A stretch of DNA of 64,000 bases from Gorsachius magnificus (lineage: Eukaryota; Chordata; Aves; Pelecaniformes; Ardeidae): assembly GCA_034008185.1 (NCBI GenBank), contig CM067082.1, positions 6,680,984 to 6,744,983 on the forward strand. Reading direction: 5' to 3'. Position numbers and translations under genes: made by a program. The notes under the pieces were generated by a model, which saw only the letters and a list, made by a program, of their open reading frames with translations, had not been told where the DNA came from and did no database searches. This document shows, one piece after another, positions 22,466 through 33,852 of this stretch (position 1 is the first letter of the stretch; each line of letters starts with the position of its first letter).

Positions 22466-25400
22466 CAGATCGTAAAAAATAAGTAAAGGAAAAAAAAAAA
22501 GGAAAACAGATGGAAAAGTGATTTTTGCTTTTTACCTTCATAAACAAATTTTTAAAGCTAGCCAGATTTTCTGCAGGTGTAAATCACTCTAGCTCCACTG
22601 TGCATGCCATTTTATGCCAGCTGAGGCTGTAATACAATACTTCTAAAATGCCAGTGATGTAGCTGTTGTCTAGACTTCAGTTTCAGCCATAGACGCGCAT
22701 CTCCTAAAGGAATCAATTGCACCATGTTATCTATATTCACTGACAAATTGCATCTTCTGCTTCAAATCCTTTCAAAAATATTTGCTCCTAAATGTATGAG
22801 AATTCAACATTAGAGTAGGCAGTGAATGTACATTTCACGGAAATTGATTAGCATGGGTTCAAAGAACAGTTCAGTTAGTGAATCCTGAAGGAATGGGTTG
22901 GCATTTATCTTTTACTTTATATGCTTCATTAGTGGTTCAGAGTCCTGATTATGGACCACTTCCCCACTATTGTAGATGCTGTGTCTGCACAGAACAACAG
23001 GAGAGTCCTCCTTGCTTAAAGAGTACATTTTTAATGCTAACCTAACGTTAGGATTCTTCAATCAAATTCATCCATATAAAAAATTGAAAAGCTTTAATTC
23101 TATATTCTTTTTTTTAACAAAAAAAAAGAAAAAAGGCAAAAAATGTAGTGACAGAATTGATACAATATGGCCATAGTGCTTTTAGTTTGTTAAATCTACT
23201 TCAATTTTTTGTGTTGTCACAGTGGGTAATGTAGCATAAATACCATTGCTGTGAAAATCTTAATTTAGATTTCCTTAGTGTTGCCTATTCAAATTACTAG
23301 TGTTCAGTTATTGATGCCATTTTTTCCCTGTGTTTGATTTGCATTGGGGGTCAATTCCCCAAAGCAGCGCACAACCTTACCTGCACGTTCTCTCTGATCC
23401 TCCAAATAAAATCCATTGCAATTTTTCAGAAAGTATTCTCTTAATAATTCTTGGAAAGTCTAAGCTGATGTGCTCATTAGAGGACATGAATGGAGTAGAA
23501 CTAACATAAGGAAGACTTGCATGATGAAGGCTTGTAAGTTTGGGCACTAAAGTAGTGAGGTCACCAGTACATCATGCCAGCATTCAAAGTTAAAAAGTTA
23601 TTTCTTTAGCTAGAGTCCCCTGTACTGTCACGTATAATTTAGGATTGTATGTTTGACTTACAGTCCTTGAGGTGTACCTTGGAAATGTGAAGGATGTAAG
23701 AAGGGACACTTTTTCTGCTGTCAGGATAGGGTTAGTTTGGATTTGCTGGACTTTCTGTGCAGTGCTCTTGTATCCTATTTTACTGAAACATTTATACTGG
23801 TTTCTAAAGAAATATCTTGTCAAGCTGAGCTGATCAAGGTTTGCAATTATTGTTCTTAATTAATAGAAATCATAAGAATGTGTAGTATTACCATTTAAAA
23901 TGTTTTGGGGTTTGTTTGTTTGTTTTTTTTTTAATCAGAGCCAGTAACTATAAATTCATCTGCTGTACAAAAAAAAGGATAATTACTTATTAGAATAAAA
24001 GTTGTTAATTGGGGTACAGGTTGATAAAACTACATTGTGAGTTATGACCTAAAAATAAGTTAAAGTTTCTAGACATGAAGAAGCGGACAAAATCAATAGA
24101 AATGGTTTGCTTTCTTTTGAGCAAAGTTAAACTACATACACAAAAATAGCAGGATATTAGGTTTGATTACTAGACAAATTAGTTGCCTCTTCAAATTAAA
24201 CAGATAGAATGTCACATCTGTTTGAGTTTAGAAAGAACCATTCTCAGCACTGAATAAAAACCAGTTTAAAAATCTTTAAGACTTCCTGAGCCTTTGAACG
24301 CTGTGTGATTGATAGCGTGGTAGGTACTGGGTGCTGGAGCCCAACATATACACCTGGGACACACAAGGCCAAATTTCTCTGCTTCTCTCACTTAGATCCA
24401 TCCTGTCATCAGAGGAAGGAGGATGATGACATCTCAGAAATGCATTCAGACCACAGGAGATCTAAGCTGACTTCTGTAAAGTCTTGTTCACTGCATTGAC
24501 TAACAGAGAAAGTGTACAGTAATCACAGCATTAATTTAGTCTTGTCAGGTAACAACATTTCAGTGAAATTAATCTGGGCCTCTATGTCTAAAACCTGCAG
24601 TGCTCACACACAAAGTTTTGCCTGGCTTTGGTGACATGTGGATAGGTACTGTGGGAGTATTCTAGGTCTGCAACGTCATGGGTGGTCTGAGGAAGGTCAA
24701 TAGGGAATGGTTGTCCTCTCTCTTCTCAGCACAAAACCCACAAATCACCAAAGTAACAACTATCAGATACAAAGAAACAAAAGGGGGTGGTTCTTTACAC
24801 AATGTGCAGTTGAACTTTACCTCAAGAGGTTTCACTCTAGATCCAGAGACATCTAAATGCCACAGGAACTTTATTTACTCATCTACCCAAAATTTCTCTA
24901 GCTGTTTCAAGTTCCTCTTCAACACCACAGAATATTTCTGTTCTGGTAGGGCTGTGATATTTGGTACTCAGTTCATTCTGCTTCATCAGGATCCTTCCTA
25001 GAGGACCATGGTCGATTAAAGATCCCCACAGAAAGCCTCACATAAGGCAAAAGTTTGGGACATCATTGATTTTTTCTTTCTGCCTTGAGTTTTTCTTCTG
25101 TAATGGCTCTCCCATGAGGTGGGAGAGTGCAGGTTAGTATCCACCTCTAGCTGTAGAAATTCAATCCTACTTGTCTCATTTTCCAAGTAAGCTACTTTAA
25201 CTGTCTAGATGCAGAACAGAGTGGGAGAATGAGGGAATTTGTGCATATTTGTCATTCTTTACTCCCTCCTGAGGAAAGTAATCTACTAGATAGAAAAATA
25301 ATTTGAGATTCATGAAACCTGGCAGAGCACAAGTGGGAGCATAAGTCTGTAGCCTAGTGATTAGGACCACCTGGAGACCTAATTTACTCCTTCAACAATA

Positions 25401-25889
25401 CTATTGCATGTGAAAACAGTTACAGGATAAAACACAGGCTATTCACTTATTTTTCAGTCTGATGCAAAATGTCCAAGTGTGATCTCCTTTCATAGGAATG
25501 ATATTCTGAGCAGACAATGGCCATACAGATGATTTAATAGGAATGGGGTCTAACATAATGGTTCGTAGCAATAGATTCTGGTAGTAATTAAAGCCACTCT
25601 TGCTCACACAACTTTTTTTGTTTTCCAGTAGTGAAAGAGTGCATTCTGGACTTTACTCAAACCATAAAGCTATGGCTGATCTTACCAAACACTGAAAGTG
25701 ATCAAGTAGTACCCAGATTGCCCAGCCAGCTGAAGGTGTTAGGTAACCAAGACTTCCAAATAAAAAACAGCAGCAGCGCAGCAGCTACAAAACCAAAAAA
25801 CCACAAGTTAAATGTGACTTTTAAATCCTAAAGAAGGATCCTTTAAAAGTAAGTTCTCAGAATTAACATCTACTGTGAAATTCAATATT
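22466..25889. other. Unique sequence, no gene seen
   Basis: Several A and T homopolymer runs (22490-22502, 23106-23130, 23925-23933). The 107-codon plus frame at 24678-25001 shows no domain. Nothing else assignable. Confidence 0.5.
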
Positions 25890-26124
25890 TCCCATTTCCA
25901 AGCAGCTAACAGGAGCAGCTGGCAGACACAAAAGTTTGTGCAGCAATTTCTGTGCTTTGCTTTGGGATCTCCTGAAAACTTCTGGGACTGTCAGAGGTCT
26001 CCTGGGAGCTCTTTGAAGTCCAGGGTACTAGGTGAATCTGGGAAAGGATAGCTACAGGAGGCCCTCATTTCCAGTTCTAGCAGCTTCTAATGATCTCTGC
26101 AACGTTCTTGATCTGAGGGTGCTT

Positions 26125-26340
26125 TTAACTTTTTTTTTCAAACACCTTGTCAACCAGTGCTAGGAAGCGGCCTGCATAGCTACTGACCTTAGAGTACAGA
26201 TCTCGGATGTAGCAGTTGGTATAGAAGAGGGCACAGAAAAGGCCAGAAAGTCTACCACTGTCACTCTTGGTGTACTCAGCAATGATGGTGGTACGCAATG
26301 GGGCATGGTCCCCAGCATCCACTGGAGCAACTCTGTACAT
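26125..26340 (-). pseudogene. Unidentified coding-like segment (71 codons), retrocopy or orphan exon
   Basis: The minus-strand frame from ATG at 26340 to a stop at 26125 reads like real protein, with balanced hydrophobic and charged residues: VDAGDHAPLRTT, EYTKSDSGRLSG, FYTNCYIRDLYSK, YAGRFLALVDKVFEKK. Its bases are more GC-rich than the surroundings. I do not recognise the family. The frame also extends upstream to 26406, but that part is antisense of a CR1 fragment and is not trusted. Sequence just below it (25900-26124) is unique and could be a 3' UTR. Two readings are possible: a 5'-truncated processed pseudogene, or a real exon, since an AAG|GTCAGT-like donor and an upstream ACAG acceptor-like site are present on the minus strand. 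Chance is not excluded. Confidence 0.35.
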
Positions 26341-26367
26341 CAGAGACCTTGACTTAAATCTCAAGGA

Positions 26368-26572
26368 AGGATACAGATTTCTGTGAGGATGATCAAACAC
26401 TGGCATAGGTAGCCCAGAGAGCTTATGGAGTCTCTGTCCTTGGAGTATTCAAAATCCAATGGAACATGGCCCAGAGCAACCTGTTCCAGCTGACTCAACT
26501 TTGAGCAGGGGTTTGGACTATAAAATTTCCAGCAGCACCTTCCAGCCTCAACCTATTCTGATTCAGGAATTA
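26368..26572 (+). mobile_element. Old CR1 3' fragment
   Basis: The plus strand reads 'aacactggcataggtagcccagagag', 'ggagtctctgtccttggag', 'attcaaaatccaatggaaca' and 'gagcaggggtttggacta', then 'accttccagcctcaacctattctgatt'. This is the CR1 ORF2 end and 3' UTR in order, with many substitutions. The tail is reduced to ATTCTGATTC. Confidence 0.75.
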
Positions 26573-27139
26573 TAGAGAACACTTCCAGGTAAATCCTGGG
26601 AGAAGTAAGGTATTTCCATTGCCTCCACTCATGGAACTCTAGATTTTACATCTAAACATCTTTTCTTTTTGTATTAAAAAGAAAAGTCTTATGAATCTCC
26701 CCGGAATTTCATTTTCCAGTCCAGTTATACCTGTGGCCTTTCTTAGGACCTTTGAATCAGTAATTCCCAAGTATACTCATCTATACCTCAGTGTGTAGAG
26801 TTCATCAATGGTGTTTTTCATGGACCTCATTCCCGTGGATACCCCTAACCTTTGTATGAATGATTAACCATTCAAATGTTCCCTTTTATAAGAGACTTAA
26901 TTACAGCATTAATTCTATCCAGAACTGCCTGCTGGTCTTAGATGTTTCACCGCTAACCTTCCAGTTTATTACACAGTTTTAGCTAATGAAATACTGAGAT
27001 GTCTATTCCTTGGCTAAGTACATCTTTGTGGTTTCTTTCTCCTCTAAAGCTCCTTATGTTATAAAGACTACACACATCTTCCAAGAAAGTTAATGGTGGC
27101 AACAGTCCATCACTGAGCAGAAGGCTAGGCTAAAATGAA
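26573..27139. other. Unique sequence, no gene seen
   Basis: No exon or repeat family recognised. Confidence 0.45.
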
Positions 27140-27182
27140 ATGAAGAGATCCTTTCAAACCAACATCTCTATGACTCTGTGAA
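27140..27182 (+). mobile_element. CR1 tail remnant
   Basis: 'gatcctttcaaaccaacatctctatgactctgtga' resembles the last 40 bases of a CR1 3' UTR with two tail units. It abuts an old minus-strand CR1. Confidence 0.5.
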
Positions 27183-28180
27183 ACCCATTCCACTGCTTCA
27201 AGAAGTTTGTCCTGAAATCTAACCTCAGTTTTTATAAAATTTAGGATGGCATTTTTATCCTGTCCTCCATGGATATTTCTTTCCTTTTTTCAGCAGCACA
27301 TTACCTATGTGAAGACTGTTACCAGGTATGCTTCCAGTCTTTTCCTCTTTTGGAGGAATGTTTTCATTTTTTTTCAGTCTTTCCTAAAATACCACGCTTT
27401 TCAGATATGTGATCGCTCTCACTCCTGTCCTCTGGCTTTTGTCCATAGCTCTCTTGGATATGCTGTTCTAGAAGAGGCCTCCCCAGTGCTGAATAAATGG
27501 GAAGGATAACGGCATATGGTTTTGAAGGTTATACTACTGGTTTTAAAGTCATGACAGAGGGCATTTGGGGGAGGATGACAGTGTTCACTTGTGACCCACT
27601 GTAACTTCTAAATTCATCTCTCTATAACGGCTGCTAAAGCAGCTGGTCTCCATTCTGAATTTTTACAGGTGATTATGCTTGTGAAGTGTTATACTTTGCA
27701 TGAGTCCCTAATGAATTTCATCATATTTTTTCCAATCATATCTCCTGTGTCTCGGCATAATTTTGAATTCCAGTCTTGTTCTTGAACTTCTTGAAGCTTG
27801 TTGTCACCTGCAGATTTAATAAGTACACTTTCCATTCCATCATCCGGGTCATTAACAAAAGTATTGAATAGCTCCAAAATGAAGGCGGACTCCTGTTGGA
27901 TCTTGCACAGCACTTCCCTCTGTTTTGACTATGAACCACTGACAAATAATCAGTGAGTACAGCTCTCTAATCGTCTTTGCACCTACTCTGTGGTAGTTTC
28001 ATCTAGTCCAGATTTCTTAGGCTTACTTGGGAAAATAACCTCTAAGCCTGTGTCAGAAGTATTACAAAAGTCAAAATATGATGTTTCTGGCTTCTGCTCA
28101 ATCCACAAACCATTTTATAGAAGAAGAAAAAAAGTTGGTTTGTTCATGAGAAATGTCAATTAGCTGTCGCTCCTTGTTAT
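27183..28180 (-). mobile_element. Very old CR1 LINE with residual reverse-transcriptase motif
   Basis: About 1 kb of antisense CR1. It runs from 'cccattccactgcttcaagaagtttgtcctgaaatctaacct' through 'gttctagaagaggcctccccagtgctgaa' to the reverse-transcriptase core. In the minus frame at 27689-27913, FNTFVNDPDDGMES and IKSAGDNKLQEV correspond to [14 protein letters not shown] and KFADDTKL: the catalytic FADD has decayed to SAGD. Further up, text matching the antisense of the KAFD region appears near 28060-28110. Divergence is the highest of any CR1 in the window, consistent with an early amniote or bird subfamily. It is non-functional. Confidence 0.7.
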
Positions 28181-31100
28181 TTCCCAGGTCCTTACAAAGA
28201 ATTTGTTAGATTTTGTAGCTCTTTTTCATTGCACAAGCTATTGCTTATAATTTCCTATGTTTTTTAACCAAAGCAATGTTAGCTTTTTAAAAAATGACAG
28301 GTGAGTAAAATTTCTCTTAAAATTATGTTGCAATATACATTAGCTCCATGCTAATGAAACTTTAGTGTTTTGTAGTGAGAGAGTGTTATTCAACATAAAT
28401 ATGCAAAGCATATTTTTTATCTATGCATATATAGTACCTCAAAGAAATCTGCTTTGCAGAAATGAAAACATCTTTTAGTCATAGAGTCCATCAGTTGAAA
28501 AAAAAAGGGGGGGATAATTGCACGTTAGACTTACAGATATAAGAAAAAGTTTTATGGTTATTTCAATTGCTAGTTATTCTAATCATGGAGACAGTACATC
28601 ATGAAGGAAGTGGGTATTCTTATTTTATGCAGAAGATAGTTTTTGTATCTAAGTTTGGATGCTAAGCTTTTAATACAGCCAGTGTAGAAGAGTAAGCTCT
28701 GAATTACTCCTGAGAGGTTCTTTACTTAGGACTCAAACTAGAATTAGGACTCAAACTAGAAATCTAAAGTCAGGCAGTGTAATTAGCCTCCATGGTTCCT
28801 TTTCTTCCATTGCCCACCAATCCCACGCTGCCCTATCCTCAGCCAACTGTCCATCAAATTCAGTTTTTCATACCTTTCAGGTGACAAGACTTGAATCTCA
28901 GTCTTAATTTTACTAACATGTACAAAATTGAATAGATTACAGTCTAAATCCCTGATTGCAATTCCCTTTGCTTTATTGTTACTACCACAAGTAGGATGAG
29001 GTTTAATAGTTTGTTTAAGCTTTCTTTTTATCCAGATTTATGCTGGGTCTTGCTTCTTCAGGGAAATCAGAAGCTGGCAGTGCTTACTGAGCTGCAGTTA
29101 TAGGTTAAACTGCCAGCAAGGCATGATCAAGTTTATAAACATTTCCAAGCATTATTTCCCACTGGTCTTTGCTGCTGTTCATATGACATTCGGCAGTGAA
29201 GCTCTTTAGGGGATCCTCATGGGATGCTTATTAGTGTTTTCTAATTGCTCCATGCAGAGGGAAATAACTGTACATGGCAGGACTCCACCATTTCTTTAGC
29301 CTGTTTAACTCATGAGGCCTTAAGTTGTAAGCGTCAAACCACAGAGAATGAACTAATGAGGGAAAGATTAGTGTAACAACCTTCTAATGTGTTATCAGGA
29401 AGGCCCATGCTGTTGCATTAAGCTGTCTTTTCCCAGATTAATTTCAGTATGTCTACACTATTTCCTGCCTTGACCTCCTTGATCTCTCATCTTAGGTTCT
29501 GCAACAGTCCAGTCTGCTCAAAATGGCCATGTGCCATCATGCAGCCTATTCCCCATCAGACATTTGTCTCTGAACCAGCCAGAGATATGCTTTGGGAATG
29601 GAAAATACCAGCCTCCTCTTAAATATTTAAAGCAGAAAATAGAAATAAATTTTGGAGGAGAAATTATTTTTGAAAAATCTCAGCATAACAAATGGGGTTT
29701 TATTGAACTATATCTAAGCACTTAAAATTTAAAAATTCTCTATGCCAATCTGTAAGAATTGATAAAAGAAAAAAAAAGATAAATAGGGTTAAGAGGACAT
29801 AAGCCGTACTTTTTTATTCATTTATTTACCAATCATAATGAATAATGATTATAATAATTTTGATAAAAAACATAAATTGGAACAAATCCTTTTACTGAGG
29901 TCTGAATCTAATATATTATCCTCAACATAAGACACACAAAAAAAAAACCCAAAACCTAGCACACCTAAGAAAGGTTGAAATTCAACCTAGAATATACACT
30001 CAGATTTTGCATAAAAAGCTGCCGCTGCCTCAGTTGATGAAGGAGTTGACCTGGTTACATCATATTAGTCTGCTATTTCTGCTCATCACGTACTTAATAC
30101 TACAATTCAAGATATGGTAAGTAAAAAGGGTTTTTTTCAGTTCTCTCATTAGGACTTTCTGTTGCTCTCAGCAGTATAAATCTCCTTCTCTTCCTTTAAT
30201 CCTTCTCCTTATGAAAACACGCTGCCTCCTTGCCATGGAGAAAGGTCCTCTGCAGAAGAATATGGTGTCTTTTTTGGTCTGTAGTGTCCATCTATGCATG
30301 CTTTTGAAAGAAGGAATGGGCACCATAATGGTTTACTGCTGGATCAGGCGATTGGGATGGAGCACAACAGAATCAAGGTGGACACACTCAGTTGCAATAA
30401 CTTGACACCTGCATCCCTCAGATGTTCTAGACAATGCAGTGACATAAGGCTTCCACCTAGAAGTGTGCATTGCAAGGCTTCTCTTTCTTGCTGCAAAATA
30501 TGACGTTATTCAGAGTATCCTTAATGCATGACCCAAAGTCATAACCGTGGGAGAAAATGTGATAGGAATTAAAAATGCATAGCTATTTTCAAAGTGTAAG
30601 AATTGCAGGTATAGGCAAAGACAGAAGCATGTTCATGCTCTGGGTGCTTCAGAGCTTTTATCTTTTGTTTGTGTGGTTTGGTTTTGGTTGAGTTTTTTTT
30701 TTTAAGTTACATCATTACATTGTATTATATATAATATATATTAATTATATTAATTATGTTATATTAATTATATTATATTATGTTACATTATATTAATTTA
30801 ATTTAATTTATTATACCCAAGAAATACTTTTTTGGTTGTTTGGTTGGTTTTTTTGCTTTTTGTACTAGAACAAAAAGAAGGAAATAGATTCTGGAGGATT
30901 AGTTTCCCCCAGAAACTCAGAAGGGAAGAACCTAAACAATGCTGAAAAATATTTTTCATTGAAAAATATTTTATTCAAAACTATTTTTATATTATATTGA
31001 TATTACTCCAGAATTCTTTCATTCATTGTTTTAGAATACTTATTCCTTTGATTTTTAATTACATGATTGCATATGTTAACACTTATGTTTATTTTCTTCC

Positions 31101-32956
31101 TCTCCTTTTTTTATAAATTTATTTAAAACTGTTACTCAGAAGGAGATCCTACTGGGCATCCTGAAGCAGTCTAAAAGCTTTGTAAATGGCTTCCTGATTC
31201 TAGTATATTTACTGGAGTACAATTGGTCCTTTCCCCCATAAACTCCTTATCTGACTGCCTGGCATTCACAAAACCCATCCCGTTGAATCAGAAAAGAACT
31301 GATTCCTGTTGCTATCATATTAAAACCAAGAAAGGTCAATAAAAGAAGCTATGCAAAACCTGAATTGCTAATTGGTTCTTTCAATATATTTAACATATTT
31401 CTGTAATTCTGTAGCAGGATCTGATGCGGGACAATGAAATCTAACAGCAGCTAACGTAGCTGAACAGCAGAGAAATGGTGCAATTTGCCAGAATGAACAG
31501 TCTGCATTTTTCTATGTAGCTAAATCTGGTTTTTAATGGGATCTGAGATTTTCTTTAAGACAAGGAAGGGAAATAAAATGAAGAAGAGGAAGATGAAGAA
31601 GAATGAAATGAAAGGAAATAAAATGAAATCTCTTGCACTTGTTGTCCTTTCCACCAAAAAATAATGCAAACAAAAGTCAGAACATTTCTGGCTTTTCCCA
31701 GCTTGCAAATTTTAATCGCTACACCTGGTCTCTACACATTTACTGTTCTGGGGTGGCAAACACAGTTGGAATGTCTTGGCAGATACCGTGGAAGGTGACG
31801 TCTTCAGTTGCCATAGCTAAATCTGACAGGGACCATAAATCAGAGATTTTATTTTGGTTTCAACCACCTTATTGTACTTCAGTTTAAAAACAAGAACATA
31901 AAATACAAAATAATTAATGTGCTCACCATAAACTATTTTTGGTTATTGAATTATGGAATATAGTTCTTACAATAAAATTGCATAGTTTTTAGAGAAAAAC
32001 CAATAAAATTTGTTTTGCTTTGGTTTTAGTCAATGGGATAGTGCAGCTCATAAACTTGTACCTTTTTGGTCTTGGCCAAAAGCTTTTATAAAAGGTCACA
32101 ATTTTTTTGTAAAATTTGTGAATAAATTCTCCTCCACTTTCCAGCTGTAGAGCCAAACTAATTTCTTAGAATAAGGCTACCATGCACTGATAAACTTTCA
32201 AGAAATTGCAGAAGCCTGAAAATAATATTATAGTTTCCTGATGTAGAACAAGTCAACTTTCAAGCTGGCCAGCATTTCTTATTTACTTTCAGAGGAAATT
32301 AACTTTGTCTCAACTGACAAAATCTGTCAAATCCATGCATGTAAAAAGGACTTACCTCTTGAAGGTGTATGAAAAAGAGTGTGGCAATAGCTTTGTGACC
32401 TATGAAAATTGCTTGGCTAAAATACAAATAAAAAAATCCTGCACATACTGAGGCAAAAAAATACTTGCTGTCTAAAATCTGAAAAACAGAAGTTTTGGAT
32501 TGAGATAATCTTATCATTCAGTACTTATAAATTCACAGAATTTCATTTCATGTTTAACTTTTTTCTACTATCAAAATAAAATTTGAAGTTAAAAAAAACC
32601 GAGCTGAAGAACAGAAATTTTAATGAAAAAAAATTACATTTCAGCCATTCTAAAATTTTCCTTAAGCTGATATATGGGGGAACATTTAAAATGACCATTT
32701 AATGTGAGCTGTTTTGCATACCACACTGGAAATTTATAATTAAAAATGTCTGATGAAAAGTAAATGAGGGCTTCTACTGATAGTCGTGAATCAACTAGGC
32801 ATGGTACTTAAACACTTAAGTTTCTGAACAGTTCTGTTCATATAATTTTCAAATGTTCAAAAACATTCTATTATTTACATTTAAAATTAAGAGCAACACT
32901 AATACTTGTGAAATGGTCAGATGGTTCCTGGTAAGAGCTGGTAAATACCAGCATTG
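28181..32956. other. Unique AT-rich sequence, no gene seen
   Basis: Almost 5 kb with no recognised exon. Contains a 16-base direct duplication (AGGACTCAAACTAGAA-type, about 28727-28762), an ATTAAT/TATTAT-rich block at 30720-30815, a GAAAAATATTTT inverted/direct motif near 30949-30972, and A or T runs. Open frames are all below 85 codons and lack motifs. Confidence 0.5.
30720..30815. repeat. AT-rich simple sequence
   Basis: About 95 bases made almost wholly of A and T in TTAATTATATTA / TTATATTA-like units, self-complementary in many registers. Typical low-complexity DNA. Confidence 0.8.
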
Positions 32957-33755
32957 CTATGACACCAAACTGTGTGGGAGCGTCGATCTGCTGGAGGGGA
33001 GGAGGGCTTTGCAGAGGGACCTGGACAGGCTGGATCGATGGGCCGAGGCCAACTGTATGAGGTTCAACAAGGCCAAGTGCCGGGTCCTGCACTTGGGTCA
33101 CAACAACCCCATGCAGCGCTACAGGCTTGGGGAAGAGTGGCTGGAAAGCTGCCTGGCAGAAAAGGACCTGGGGGTACTGATTGACAGCCACCTGAATATG
33201 AGCCAGCAGTGTGCCCAGGTGGCCAAGAAGGCCAATGGCATCCTGGCTTGTAACAGGAATAGTGTGGCCAGCAGGAGTAGGGAAGTGATCATGCCCCTGT
33301 ACTCAGTGCTGGTGAGGCCGCATCTTGAATACTGTGTTCAGTTTTGGGCCCCTCACTACAAGAAAGATGTTGCCTTGCTGGAACATGTCCAGAGGAGAGC
33401 AACCAAGCTGGTGAGGGGTCTGGAGCACAAGTCATACGAGGAGCGGCTGAGGGAACTGGGGTTGTTTAGTCTGGAGAAGAGGAGGCTGAGGGGAGACCTG
33501 ATCACCCTCTACAACTACCTGACAGGAGGCTGTAGTGAGGTGGGGGTCGACCTCTTCTCCCTGGTAACAAACGATAGGATGAGGGGGACTGGTCTGAAGT
33601 TGCGCCAGGGGAGGTTCAGGCTAGACATTAGGAAAAATTTCATCACAGAAAGGGTTGTCAGGCTCTGGAATGGGCTGCCCAGGGAGGTGGTTGAGCCCCC
33701 ATCCCTGGAGGTATTTAAAAGAAGGATAGATGAGGTGCTTAGGGACATGGTTTAG
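32957..33755 (+). pseudogene. CR1 ORF2 C-terminal fragment, open frame
   Basis: About 265 codons are uninterrupted from the truncation point to TAG at 33753-33755. Recognisable blocks are [32 protein letters not shown] and [16 protein letters not shown]. The open frame runs on upstream to an ATG at 32853, but those first 35 codons are flanking DNA and not CR1. Without endonuclease and most of the reverse transcriptase it has no enzymatic role. Confidence 0.8.
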
Positions 33756-33852
33756 TGGTAGGATGGCAGTGTTAGGTTAACGGCTGGACTCGATGATCTT
33801 AAAGGTCTTTTCCAACCTAGACGATTCTATGATTCTATCCTATGATTCTATA
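32957..33852 (+). mobile_element. CR1 LINE, 5'-truncated, second young subfamily
   Basis: It begins inside the FADDTKL motif ([18 protein letters not shown]) and continues open to the ORF2 end. The 3' UTR follows, with 'ggctggactcgatgatcttaaagg' and a tail of GATTCTAT units ending near 33851. It differs from the 15.3-kb copy in protein ([27 protein letters not shown]) and in 3' UTR, so it belongs to another CR1 subfamily. The minus-strand fragment at 36581-36832 has the matching 3' end. Confidence 0.9.

Noticed and set aside
32853..32956. N-terminal extension of the 300-codon frame
   Set aside because: These codons precede the CR1 boundary and are AT-rich flanking DNA that happens to stay open.
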